From Burkholderia contaminans (GTDB lineage Bacteria; Pseudomonadota; Gammaproteobacteria; Burkholderiales; Burkholderiaceae), in contig NZ_CP090642.1 in the NCBI RefSeq assembly GCF_029633825.1, positions 1,240,001-1,304,000 on the forward strand: DNA of 64,000 nucleotides, given 5' to 3'. The position numbers and the translations under genes were made by a program. The notes under the pieces are model-generated. The model was given only the letters and a program-made list of their open reading frames with translations. It ran no database searches and had not been told where the DNA came from. This document shows positions 44,384-52,899 of the stretch, one piece after another; position 1 is the stretch's first letter, and each line of letters starts with the position of its first letter.

Positions 44384-44962
44384 GGACCGCTCCCGGTATG
44401 TGGACATGCGTCACGAACAGGCGAGGCGTTGCGAGGCAATTATACAAATCCCGTATTTCGGGATTTATTGGTGGTTAACACGAGAGAAGACGTCGCACGC
44501 CGCCTGCGTCCGGCTGCCGATCTGCATTCGTCAGATTTGTAAGAAAATCTCGATGCCACTCGATCGTCTTAACCATGAAGTCCACGTTACCAGGTCGTGC
44601 GCGACACCATGTGTAAACCCCACCTCAAAAATAAACTCAATCCCTTATAATGAGATTCATAAAAAATACGATTGTCAACGACATTCGCTTGTCGATATCG
44701 CCCGGCGCCCCGAATTTCTTTCGGTTCGGTTACGCTGCATCGCCTTCCGCAGGGTGCTCGCTCGACAAGCGCCACCGGGCGTTTCGATCGCGTCACGCGG
44801 TGTTTTTTTCTGGATATGATCGTCGGCAGGACTGAGTGCGTCGTACCGCGCGTTCGGAAGTCATCCGGGCGGCGCGCGCATGGCGCGATCGCGCTGCCCG
44901 CGCCGCAGCATGAGCCGGCTTCGGCCGGCATCGAATTTGAAACGGGATGCATTCGCCACGCC
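44384..44962. other. 579-bp AT-rich divergent region
   Basis: No gene with coding character is seen here. It is much more AT-rich (about 44430-44690) than the surroundings. It holds a perfect inverted repeat (44446-44466), and a TATAAT box at 44646-44651 in the plus direction that could serve the AraC gene. The last 150 bp before the AraC ATG are GC-rich and may contain a long leader or an upstream extension of that gene. Confidence 0.5.
44446..44466. promoter_or_regulatory. 21-bp inverted repeat, possible operator
   Basis: AAATCCCG (44446-44453) and CGGGATTT (44459-44466) are perfect 8-bp arms around TATTT. It lies 63 bp upstream of the minus-strand MFS start, in an AT-rich patch. The arm length and 5-bp spacer suit a dimeric regulator. 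There is no local regulator gene for this carrier other than the AraC protein, so the binding protein is unknown. Confidence 0.55.
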
Positions 44963-45907
44963 ATGAACCTGCGCGCTGAAACACTGTGCTTCTCGGATGT
45001 GTTCCTCCATTCCCAGGCGATCGTGAACTGGTCGCAGCACTACGACCAGATCAGTCCCGGCACCGCGACGACCACGCTGCGCCAGGTCGCCGGCCAGCGT
45101 TTTCACGTCTTTCGCGAACGCATCAACCAGCGCGTGATGCAGCACGGCCTCGCGCCGCGCGACCGGCTCTGCTTCGCCCTGCCGATCGCCAATGCGGTCG
45201 CGCCCGTGGTCCAGGGGCGCATCGTCGAGCGCCCGAGCCTGCTGACACTGCGCGGCGGCGAGGAGTTCGTCGCCCATCTGCCGTGCGACACCGAGGTGCT
45301 CGCGTTCACGATCGACCGCTCGCTCGCGGCCGATCGCGAGGTGGATGAACTCGCGAACCTGCCCGCACGTTTCCTGAAGCAGCCGGTGCTGCCGATCTCG
45401 CCCGCGCGCTACCGCAACGCGCTGGACGGCCTCGAACGCGTGCTGGGCCAGGCGCTCGACAGCGGTTCGCTCACCGCCCGCGACGCATTCGACGAACGCG
45501 TGCTCGCGCACAGTCTGGTCGGCATCCTGCTCGACCTCGTGCAGTCCGACGACCCGGATGCCGGTGCGCTGCCGTCGGCCTCGACGCAAAGCTACATCGT
45601 GCGCCGCAGCCAGGAAATCGCGCTGGAATCCGACGACGTGCCGACGGTGATCGATCTCTGTCACCACTTGCGGATCAGCCGCCGCACGCTGCAATACAGC
45701 TTCCAGAACGTGGTCGGCACCACGCCGACCGCCTACCTCCGCTCGATCCGGCTGAACGCCGTGCGCCGCTTCCTGATGACGACGCCCGACACGATGCGGA
45801 TCGGCGATGCGGCGGCGCAATTCGGCTTTTGCCACTTCGGACGCTTCTCCGCGTACTACCAGCAGCATTTCCACGAGCTGCCATCGCACACGCCGCGCCT
45901 GAGCTGA
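44963..45907 (+). CDS. AraC family transcriptional regulator
   Basis: The 314-residue protein has an N-terminal cupin-like effector domain (about 1-180) and a C-terminal AraC HTH pair: PTVIDLCHHLRISRRTLQYS followed by FQNVVGTTPTAYLRSIRLNA and IGDAAAQFGFCHFGRFSAYY. The layout is that of regulators of amine and amino-acid operons (such as EutR/OruR-like proteins). ATG 44963 starts the conserved part (MNLRAETLCFSDVFLH); earlier in-frame starts would add an uncharged, unlikely tail. It lies 290 bp before the permease gene and probably binds the shared motifs at 45970 and 47766. Confidence 0.9.
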   Translation: MNLRAETLCFSDVFLHSQAIVNWSQHYDQISPGTATTTLRQVAGQRFHVFRERINQRVMQHGLAPRDRLCFALPIANAVAPVVQGRIVERPSLLTLRGGEEFVAHLPCDTEVLAFTIDRSLAADREVDELANLPARFLKQPVLPISPARYRNALDGLERVLGQALDSGSLTARDAFDERVLAHSLVGILLDLVQSDDPDAGALPSASTQSYIVRRSQEIALESDDVPTVIDLCHHLRISRRTLQYSFQNVVGTTPTAYLRSIRLNAVRRFLMTTPDTMRIGDAAAQFGFCHFGRFSAYYQQHFHELPSHTPRLS

Positions 45908-45969
45908 GCGCGCGACCCACGCATCGCGGCGTCGCATCCGGGTAATCCCCTGCCGCCCCCGCGCATGCG

Positions 45970-45988
45970 GATTGCCGATTACGGACAA
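45970..45988 (+). promoter_or_regulatory. Conserved upstream motif before the APC permease, candidate AraC site
   Basis: GATTGCCGATTACGGACAA matches GATTGCCGATAGCGGACAA at 47766-47784 in 17 of 19 positions; similarity continues after it (CG-rich stretch, then TTTTC). The TGCCGAT and CGGACAA halves are 11 bp apart, one helix turn, as expected for an AraC monomer's two HTHs. It lies about 210 bp upstream of the permease ATG. Confidence 0.72.
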
Positions 45989-46197
45989 CGCCCGTTTTTT
46001 CGGCACCGTAAATTTTGTCGTCGGCCCTGCTCGCATGCGCGCTGCACCGCATCGAGCGGCCGTCCAAGCGCATACCCGTGTCGTCGACGAAGGTCGGCAT
46101 CGATTGCCGGCTCGTCAGGATCGGCCGCGGCACGGGGATATCGATCAGGCATGCCGGTGTCGACTCCTGACGGACGAGCCGGCCAGCGGGACCACTC

Positions 46198-47637
46198 ATG
46201 AACGAATCGTCACCCCGGTCCGAAGCGGGGCTCAGCAAGAACGCCGTCGGACTCTCCCACATCGTCTTCTTCGTCGTCGCCGCGGCCGCGCCGCTCACCG
46301 CGATGGTCGGCGCGACGCCCGCGGCATTCTCGCTCGGCAACGGCTCCGGCGTGCCCGGCGTATTCGTGCTGGCGGGCGTCATGTACCTGATCTTCAGCAT
46401 CGGCTATGCGGCGATGAGCCGGCACATCTCCAATGCGGGCGCGTTCTACGCGTACATCGCGAACGGACTGGGACGCCCCGCCGGCGTGGGCGGCGCGTTC
46501 GTCGCGATCGTCGCGTACAACGCGGTGCAGATCGCGATCTACTGCATGTTCGGCTTCTTCCTGAACGACAGCATCCAGCGGCACTACGGCGTCGACGTGC
46601 CGTGGTGGGCGTTCGCGCTCGCATGCGTCGTCGCGGTCCACTTCTGCGGCGCGCGGCGCATCGAGTTCAGCGGCCGGCTGCTCGGCATGCTGATGATCGG
46701 CGAAATCGCGATCGTGATGCTGCTCGATCTCGCGATCGTCGTGCACGGCGCAAGCGCCGGCGGCTTCAGCGCGAAACCGTTCAGCCCCGCGATGGTGTTC
46801 GCGCCCGGGCTCGGCACCGCGCTCGTGTTCGTGCTCGGCTCGTACATGGGCTTCGAGGCGACGGCGATCTTCTCCGAGGAGGCGCGCGACCCGAAGCGCA
46901 CGATTCCGCGCGCGACCTACCTGGCCGTAATTCTCATCATGGCGTTTTACGCGCTGTCGTCGTGGGCGATCGTCGAGGCATGGGGCGAGCGCGCGATCGC
47001 CGCGCAGGCCGCGCGCGATCCGGCCAATCTCTGGTTTGCCGTCAGCGGCCGGCTGCTCGGCGGCATCGCGACGGACGCGATGAACGTGCTGCTCGTCACG
47101 AGCCTGTTCGCGGCCATCCTGTCGTTCCACAACACGATCACGCGCTATTTCTACGCGATGGGCCGCGAACGCGTGCTGTGGCGCAAGCTCGGCCATACAT
47201 GCCCCGTGCATCGTTGCCCGGACGTCGCGGGCAAGGTGCAGACGCTGATCGCGCTCGCGGCTATCGTCGGGTCGGCCGCGTTCCGCCTCGACCCGTTCGC
47301 GGTCGTGTTCTCGTGGATGAGCGCACTGGCCACGATCGGCATCATCGGGGTGCAGATCCTTGTGGCGGCGTCGGTGATCGCGTTCTTCGCACGCGATCAC
47401 CGCGACGCCGGCGTCGTGCATCGGCTGATCGCGCCGCTCGTCAGCGTGATTGCGCTCGGCGCGTGCCTCGTGCTGGTCGTGCGCAACCTGTCCGTGCTGA
47501 GCGGATCGGATTCGACCTTCGTCGCGATGTTTCCGTATTTCCTCGTCGCCGTCGGCGCGCTCGGCATCCGCGCCGCGCTGCGCTTGAAGCGCAGCGACCC
47601 CGACCTGTATCGCGAACTCGGGCGCGCCGCCCAGTAG
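46198..47637 (+). CDS. APC-family amino acid or amine permease
   Basis: The 479-residue inner-membrane protein has about 12 helices and the APC signature: SHIVFFVVAAAAPLTAMVGA in helix 1, SRHISNAGAFYAYIANGLGR (helix 2-3), and GFEATAIFSEEARDPKRTIP in helix 6-7. Family members exchange amino acids or take up amines such as ethanolamine or putrescine with protons. The downstream aldehyde dehydrogenase and omega-aminotransferase point to an amine or omega-amino acid (for example putrescine, beta-alanine or GABA). The motif at 45970 and the AraC gene suggest substrate-induced expression. Confidence 0.92.
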   Translation: MNESSPRSEAGLSKNAVGLSHIVFFVVAAAAPLTAMVGATPAAFSLGNGSGVPGVFVLAGVMYLIFSIGYAAMSRHISNAGAFYAYIANGLGRPAGVGGAFVAIVAYNAVQIAIYCMFGFFLNDSIQRHYGVDVPWWAFALACVVAVHFCGARRIEFSGRLLGMLMIGEIAIVMLLDLAIVVHGASAGGFSAKPFSPAMVFAPGLGTALVFVLGSYMGFEATAIFSEEARDPKRTIPRATYLAVILIMAFYALSSWAIVEAWGERAIAAQAARDPANLWFAVSGRLLGGIATDAMNVLLVTSLFAAILSFHNTITRYFYAMGRERVLWRKLGHTCPVHRCPDVAGKVQTLIALAAIVGSAAFRLDPFAVVFSWMSALATIGIIGVQILVAASVIAFFARDHRDAGVVHRLIAPLVSVIALGACLVLVVRNLSVLSGSDSTFVAMFPYFLVAVGALGIRAALRLKRSDPDLYRELGRAAQ

Positions 47638-47765
47638 TCGCTGCCCGAACGGTGCCGCGCCGCACCGTCGTCTCGTTGTTCACTCCCCGCGCATTTCCCG
47701 CTGCCGACGCGACGCGCCATGCGTCGCGCCGGCACGGGTATTCCCTATCCCGATCGCGCCGCAAC

Positions 47766-47784
47766 GATTGCCGATAGCGGACAA
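47766..47784 (+). promoter_or_regulatory. Conserved upstream motif before the aldehyde dehydrogenase, candidate AraC site
   Basis: GATTGCCGATAGCGGACAA, 121 bp before the dehydrogenase ATG, is the second copy of the motif at 45970-45988. The copy between permease and dehydrogenase implies a separate promoter for the dehydrogenase-aminotransferase pair. Confidence 0.72.
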
Positions 47785-47904
47785 GGCGCGCGTTTTCATC
47801 GACATACAGTGAATGCGACGTCGAAGCCTGACGGTGGCAGGGGTAGTTGCCATCGCCCTCACCCGTTCGGCCCGACGATTCGCCCCTGGGAAACACGGAA
47901 CACC

Positions 47905-49350
47905 ATGATGAAAATTCAGAATCTGATCGACGGCAGGCATTGCGACGCAGCGGCCGGCCGTACCTTCGAAAAACTGGCGCCGGCGACCGGCGACTACGTG
48001 GCCGCCGTGCCCGCATCGACCGCCGAAGACGTCGATCGCGCGGTGCGTGCCGCGCACGCCGCGCTGCACGGCGACGCGTGGGCCCGAGCTGGCGGCCCGG
48101 CCCGCGCCCGCTGGCTGCTTCGGCTGGCGGACCTGGTAGAGCGCGACCGTGACGCGCTGGCGGAATGCCTGGCCGTCGAACAAGGGCGCCCGCTTGCCGA
48201 GATGCGGATGATGGACCTGCCGATGTGCATCGACACGCTGCGCTACTTCGCCGGCTGGGCCGACAAGCTCGAGGGCCGCACGATTCCGACCGACGGCTTC
48301 ATGGGCCGCCCGACCCTCAGCTACACGCGGCGTGCGCCGGTGGGCGTCGCCGGTCAGATCATCCCGTGGAACGCGCCGTTGATGATCGCCGTGTGGAAGC
48401 TCGCGCCGGCGCTCGCGGCCGGCTGCCCGGTGGTCATCAAGCCGTCGGAGGACGCGCCGCTGGCCGTCGCCCGGCTCGGCGAGCTCGTCTGCGAAGCCGG
48501 CCTGCCCGCCGGGGTCGTCAACATCGTCCACGGCGTGGGCGCGGAAGTCGGCGCCGCGCTGGTCGCGCACCCGCTCGTGAACAAGATCAGCTTCACCGGC
48601 AGCACCGAAGTCGGCCGCGCGATCGCGGGCGTGGCAGCGAAGACCTTCAAGCGCGTCACGCTCGAACTCGGCGGCAAGGCCGCGCAGATCGTGTTCGCGG
48701 ATACCGATCTCGACCGGGCGATTCCGTCGTTGATGGCCGGCATGTTCGCGAACCAGGGGCAGACGTGCGCGGCCGGCTCGCGCGTGCTCGCGCACCGCTC
48801 GATCGCGCACGCGCTCGAAGAACGGCTTGCCGACGCGGCCCGGGCGATGCGCGTCGGTCCGCCGTCGGAGCCCGGCGTGCAGATGGGCGCGCTGATCAAC
48901 CCGCGCCACCTCGCGCGCGTCCGCGCGCTCGTCGACGGCGCGCTCGCCGAAGGCGCGGTGATGCTCGCCGGCGACGAACAGGTGCCGCCGCGCGGCTGCT
49001 TCATGCGCCCGACGATTCTGGGCGGGGTCCATCCGGGCATGCGGATCGCCCGCGACGAGGTGTTCGGCCCGGTCGGCATGGTGATGCCGTTCGAGACCGA
49101 GGACGACGCCGTTCGCGTCGCCAACGACACGCCGTTCGGCCTGTCGGCGTCGGTGTGGACGCAGGACGTCGGCACCGCGCACCGCGTCGCCGAGCGGCTC
49201 GACATCGGCGCGGTCGCGATCAATGCGTGGAGCCCGATCGACGCACGCCTGCCGTGGGGCGGCACCAAGCAAAGCGGGATCGGGCGCGACCTGTCGAAGG
49301 CCGCCCTCGATTCGTACCTCGAGGAAAAGATCATCACCGCAGCCCTGTGA
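47905..49350 (+). CDS. NAD-dependent aldehyde dehydrogenase (betaine/aminobutyraldehyde type)
   Basis: The 481-residue enzyme has all ALDH landmarks: IIPWNAPLMIAVWKLAPALA, NKISFTGSTEVGRAIAG, catalytic Glu in LELGGKAAQIVF, catalytic Cys in NQGQTCAAGSRVL, and the C-terminal PWGGTKQSGIGRDLSKAALD. The C-terminal block is the pattern of aminoaldehyde and betaine-aldehyde dehydrogenases. Two ATGs (47905, 47908) are in tandem; the first is used. It is followed by the aminotransferase 62 bp later, so it would oxidise the aldehyde made by transamination or amine oxidation. Confidence 0.93.
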   Translation: MMKIQNLIDGRHCDAAAGRTFEKLAPATGDYVAAVPASTAEDVDRAVRAAHAALHGDAWARAGGPARARWLLRLADLVERDRDALAECLAVEQGRPLAEMRMMDLPMCIDTLRYFAGWADKLEGRTIPTDGFMGRPTLSYTRRAPVGVAGQIIPWNAPLMIAVWKLAPALAAGCPVVIKPSEDAPLAVARLGELVCEAGLPAGVVNIVHGVGAEVGAALVAHPLVNKISFTGSTEVGRAIAGVAAKTFKRVTLELGGKAAQIVFADTDLDRAIPSLMAGMFANQGQTCAAGSRVLAHRSIAHALEERLADAARAMRVGPPSEPGVQMGALINPRHLARVRALVDGALAEGAVMLAGDEQVPPRGCFMRPTILGGVHPGMRIARDEVFGPVGMVMPFETEDDAVRVANDTPFGLSASVWTQDVGTAHRVAERLDIGAVAINAWSPIDARLPWGGTKQSGIGRDLSKAALDSYLEEKIITAAL

Positions 49351-49412
49351 TCCGGCGGCGCACACCGCGCCGCCCCCTGTTCAAGCACTTCGTAAGAGAG
49401 ACGAGAGACACC

Positions 49413-50777
49413 ATGGACTATCAAAAGCGTCAAAAACGATTCTGGCACCCGATGAGCTCGGCGGCCGCCGGGCATACGACTCCCACCGTGATCATCGAGC
49501 GCGGCGACGGCAACTACGTGTACGACGTCGACGGCCACCGCATGCTCGACGGCGTCGGCGGACTGTGGAACGTCAACGTCGGCCACAACCGGCCGGAAGT
49601 GAAAAGCGCGATCGCGCGGCAGATGGACGAGCTGTCGTACTACCAGACCTTCGACGGCGTCGCCCATCCGCGCGTCTACGATCTGGCCGACCGCCTGTGC
49701 GCGATGTTCGCGCAGGAAGACATGCAGCGGGTGATGTTCGGCAGCGGCGGCTCCGACGCGATCGAGACCGCGCTCAAGATGGCGCGCCAGTACTGGGTCG
49801 CCGCGGGCGAGCCGTCGCGCACGAAATTCCTGTCGCTGCGCAACGGCTATCACGGCGTGCACATGGGCGGCACGTCGATCGGCGGCAACGGCGTCTACCA
49901 TTACAATCATGGCCCGCTGCTGCCCGGCTGCGTGCTGCTCGACACGCCGTGGCTCTATCGCAATCCGTGGAATTGCGACGATCCGCACCAGCTCGTCGAG
50001 CACTGCATCCGGCAGCTCGAGGAAACGATCGCGTTCCACGGCCCGCAGACCATTGCCGCATTCGTCGCCGAACCGGTGCAGGGCGCCGGCGGCCTGATCG
50101 TCCCGCCGGCCGATTACTGGGCGCGCGTGCGGGCCGTGTGCGACCGCAACGGCATCCTGCTGATCGCCGACGAGGTGGTCACCGGCTTCGGCCGCACCGG
50201 CAGCCTGCTCGGCAGCCGCGGCTGGGGCGTCGCCGCCGACATCCTGTGCGTCGCCAAGGGCATCTCCGCCGGCTACGTGCCGCTCGGCGCGACGCTGTAC
50301 AACGGGCGGATCGCCGACGCGATCGAACATGGCGCGGGCTTCTCGCACGTGGTCATGCACGGCTATACGTACAGCGGCCATCCGCTCGCGTGCGCCGCGT
50401 CGCTCGCGGTGCTCGACATCGTCGAGGCCGAGGATCTGCCGGGCAACGCGGCGCGGGTCGGACAGCGCCTGCTCGAGCAATTGCTGCCGCTGAAGGCCGA
50501 CTTCGAGACGGTCGGCGACGTCCGCGGCAAGGGGCTGATGCTGGCGCTCGATCTGGTGACCGACAAGGCCAGCCGCACGCCGCTCGATCCGGGCCAGGGG
50601 TTCGCCGCCCGCGTGGCCGATGCCGCGCGTCGGCGCGGCGTGCTGGTGCGGGCGATCGCGAACAAGGTGGTGATCTCGCCGCCGCTCACGCTGCAGCCTG
50701 GCGAAGCCGACTTCATGGCCGTGACACTGCGCGAGGCGTTGCAGGAGTGCTGCGCGGATTCGCGCGCGATCGCCTGA
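49413..50777 (+). CDS. Class III omega-amino acid:pyruvate aminotransferase
   Basis: The 454-residue enzyme shows the class III features: GGLWNVNVGHNRPEVKSAIA at the N terminus, the cofactor-site MFGSGGSDAIETALKMARQY, the FVAEPVQGAGGLIVPPADYW segment, the metal/cofactor LIADEVVTGFGRTGS and the PLP lysine in CVAKGISAGYVPLGA. The pattern matches the beta-alanine:pyruvate or putrescine/GABA transaminases. It is the last gene of the AraC-controlled operon and is followed by a hairpin terminator at 50787. Confidence 0.93.
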   Translation: MDYQKRQKRFWHPMSSAAAGHTTPTVIIERGDGNYVYDVDGHRMLDGVGGLWNVNVGHNRPEVKSAIARQMDELSYYQTFDGVAHPRVYDLADRLCAMFAQEDMQRVMFGSGGSDAIETALKMARQYWVAAGEPSRTKFLSLRNGYHGVHMGGTSIGGNGVYHYNHGPLLPGCVLLDTPWLYRNPWNCDDPHQLVEHCIRQLEETIAFHGPQTIAAFVAEPVQGAGGLIVPPADYWARVRAVCDRNGILLIADEVVTGFGRTGSLLGSRGWGVAADILCVAKGISAGYVPLGATLYNGRIADAIEHGAGFSHVVMHGYTYSGHPLACAASLAVLDIVEAEDLPGNAARVGQRLLEQLLPLKADFETVGDVRGKGLMLALDLVTDKASRTPLDPGQGFAARVADAARRRGVLVRAIANKVVISPPLTLQPGEADFMAVTLREALQECCADSRAIA

Positions 50778-50786
50778 CCGCGCGAA

Positions 50787-50806
50787 ACAGCCCGACGCAC
50801 GGGCTT
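50787..50806 (+). terminator. Rho-independent terminator after the aminotransferase
   Basis: AGCCCG (50787-50792) pairs with CGGGCT (50798-50803) around a 5-nt loop, followed by TTTT overlapping the stem end. It starts 9 bp after the stop codon of the aminotransferase gene. Confidence 0.7.
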
Positions 50807-50928
50807 TTCGTCGAAGGTCCGTGCGTATCGCGATCCGGCCTCGGTTCGACGTAGATCGCCGCGGGACGCCGAAGTCGACGATCGGCATCCCGCCTGTCGC
50901 AATGTCGTTTCAAAGGAAGACAAGTCAA

Positions 50929-51492
50929 ATGGACAACCAGGCCATTGCATTCCCCGCGGAGAAATACCCGCTCGCGCTTCGGTTGCTGCACTGGGTCAGG
51001 GCGATCCTGATCGGCGCGCAGCTGTGGACCGGCTGGACGATGGTCCGGCTCGACGACAACCTGCCGGCCAAGTTCGACTGGTACTACCCGACGCACAAGG
51101 AGTTCGGCGTGCTCACGCTGCTGGTGGTCGTCACGCAACTGGCGATTCGCGCGATGAAGCCGTTGCCGCCGCTGCCCTCCACGCTGCCGACGCTCGATCG
51201 CACGCTCGCGAAGATCGGCCATTACCTGCTGTATGCGCTCGCGATCATCGTGCCGCTGATGGGCTATTCGATGTCCAGCACGTATACGCAGAGCGACGGC
51301 GTGCCGTTCTTCTTTTTCCGCGTACCCGAGCTGCTGCCGAAGAACGACCATTGGTTCGAGGCGTTTCAGTGGCTGCACAAAACGCTCGCCTATACGTTGC
51401 TCGCGCTCATCGTGCTGCATGTGCTTGGCGCGCTGAAACACCGGTTCTTCGACCGCAACCCGGAAAACGACGTGCTGCGACGGATGCTGTAA
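50929..51492 (+). CDS. Cytochrome b561 family membrane protein
   Basis: The 187-residue protein has four transmembrane helices and the histidines expected to hold two hemes: LRLLHWVRAILIGAQ, KIGHYLLYALAIIVP, WLHKTLAYTLLALIVLHVLG and the end KHRFF. Bacterial b561 proteins (CybB type) pass electrons from quinol to superoxide or other acceptors. ATG 50929 has AAGGAAG 10 bases upstream. It stands alone after a terminator; any tie to the amine operon is unclear. Confidence 0.93.
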   Translation: MDNQAIAFPAEKYPLALRLLHWVRAILIGAQLWTGWTMVRLDDNLPAKFDWYYPTHKEFGVLTLLVVVTQLAIRAMKPLPPLPSTLPTLDRTLAKIGHYLLYALAIIVPLMGYSMSSTYTQSDGVPFFFFRVPELLPKNDHWFEAFQWLHKTLAYTLLALIVLHVLGALKHRFFDRNPENDVLRRML

Positions 51493-51507
51493 CGCCGCCG
51501 CCACGCG

Positions 51508-51530
51508 GAACCGCGCGCCCGGCGCGGTTC
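51508..51530 (+). terminator. Candidate terminator after cytochrome b561
   Basis: GAACCGCGC (51508-51516) and GCGCGGTTC (51522-51530) make a 9-bp stem with a 5-nt loop, 15 bp after the stop codon. The sequence after it (GTCATCC) is not T-rich, so it is a less certain terminator. Confidence 0.5.
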
Positions 51531-51687
51531 GTCATCCGGTCCGCCCGATCGCGGCGGGCCTCTTTTCTTCGTAATTCATATTTCGTTTTACTAACGACAA
51601 ACGGACTCGCTGCACGCGTCCGGTGCTGACGTATGCCGTCGGAAACCGCACCGCGCCGCGTGGGCTGCCCACACCTGGAGATCGACG

Positions 51688-52836
51688 ATGAAGAAGATGA
51701 TGGCGGCCGTATCGGCCGCGAGCGCCATGGGATTCGGCCTGACGGCCCATGCGCAAAGCACCGTGACGCTGTACGGCCTGATCGACGAAGGCGTCAATTT
51801 CACGAGCAACGCGGGCGGCAGCAAGGCTTACCAGATGGTCAGCGGCGATACCGTCGGCAGCAACTGGGGGCTGAAAGGCACCGAGGATCTCGGCGGCGGG
51901 ATCAGAGCGCTGTTCCAGCTCGAGAACGGCTTCAACGCGAGCACCGGCGCGCTCGGCGTGACGTCGCGGATGTTCGGCAGGCAAGCCTACGTCGGCCTCG
52001 ATTCCGACCGGTTCGGCACGCTCACGTTCGGCCGCCAGTACGACCCCACGCTCGACATGTGGAGTACCTTCACCGCCACCGGCAACTGGCTCGGCGACTT
52101 CGGCGCGCACCCGTACGACAACGACAACGCCGATTGGGACTACCGCATCCAGAACAGCGTCAAGTACGTGTCGCCCTCCTACGCCGGCTTCAAGGGCGAA
52201 GTGCTCTACGGGCTCGCGAACCAGGCGGGGGGCTTCGCGCGGAACCGCGTCTATAGCGCCGCCGTGCAGTACCAGGCGGGCGCGTTCTCCGCCGCCGTCG
52301 CGTACCTGAAGGCCAACAACGGCGGCGCGACCGCGGGCGGTGCGTTGTCGAGCGACGATACGGTCTTCAGCGGCCGCGCGCAGCAGAACATCGATGCGGG
52401 CGCATCGTACAAGTTCAGCGACAAGCTGACGCTGTCCGCCGCGTATTCGCACGTCGACGTGACCAACCCCGAGTCGAATCTGTACTTCGCGAACCAGCCG
52501 GCGGCAGGCTCGCAGAACGCGTGGAAATTCGACAACTTCGAGGTCAACGGCCAGTATTTCTTCCGGCCGGACCTCTGGCTCGGCGCCGCCTATATCTACA
52601 CGCATGCGCATGTCGCGACGGCGGCGGGCGATGCGTCGCCGAACTGGCACCAGGTGTCGATGATGCTCGACTACGATCTGAGCAAGCGAACCTCGACGTA
52701 CATCCAGGGCGCGTACCAGCATGCAACCGGCCATACCGGCACCGATTTCGACTACGCGCACGTGCTCGGCACGGCCGGGCAGTCGTCGGGCCGCAACCAG
52801 CTGGCGTTGCGCGTCGGGATGATGCATCGGTTCTGA
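51688..52836 (+). CDS. Gram-negative porin (OmpC/Omp32-like)
   Basis: The 382-residue outer-membrane protein has a signal peptide cleaved near AHA-QST (residue 23) and the Burkholderia porin start QSTVTLYGLIDEGVNF. Typical blocks are SNWGLKGTEDLGGGIRALFQ, FGRQAYVGLDSDRFGTLTFG (loop 3 region) and the C-terminal aromatic residue (HRF). It forms a 16-stranded trimeric channel. It is convergent with the second porin, with a strong hairpin between. No regulator is adjacent. Confidence 0.95.
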   Translation: MKKMMAAVSAASAMGFGLTAHAQSTVTLYGLIDEGVNFTSNAGGSKAYQMVSGDTVGSNWGLKGTEDLGGGIRALFQLENGFNASTGALGVTSRMFGRQAYVGLDSDRFGTLTFGRQYDPTLDMWSTFTATGNWLGDFGAHPYDNDNADWDYRIQNSVKYVSPSYAGFKGEVLYGLANQAGGFARNRVYSAAVQYQAGAFSAAVAYLKANNGGATAGGALSSDDTVFSGRAQQNIDAGASYKFSDKLTLSAAYSHVDVTNPESNLYFANQPAAGSQNAWKFDNFEVNGQYFFRPDLWLGAAYIYTHAHVATAAGDASPNWHQVSMMLDYDLSKRTSTYIQGAYQHATGHTGTDFDYAHVLGTAGQSSGRNQLALRVGMMHRF

Positions 52837-52847
52837 ATCCGGCGGAA

Positions 52848-52888
52848 AAACACGGGCTCGCGCGCGGCGTACGCGGCAGCCCGTGTTT
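52848..52888. terminator. Strong bidirectional terminator between the two porin genes
   Basis: AAACACGGGCT (52848-52858) and AGCCCGTGTTT (52878-52888) form a perfect 11-bp stem around a GC-rich 19-nt loop. A-rich sequence on one side and T-rich on the other give a U-tract in both directions. It ends both convergent porin transcripts. Confidence 0.85.
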
Positions 52889-52899
52889 CTCGCGCATCG

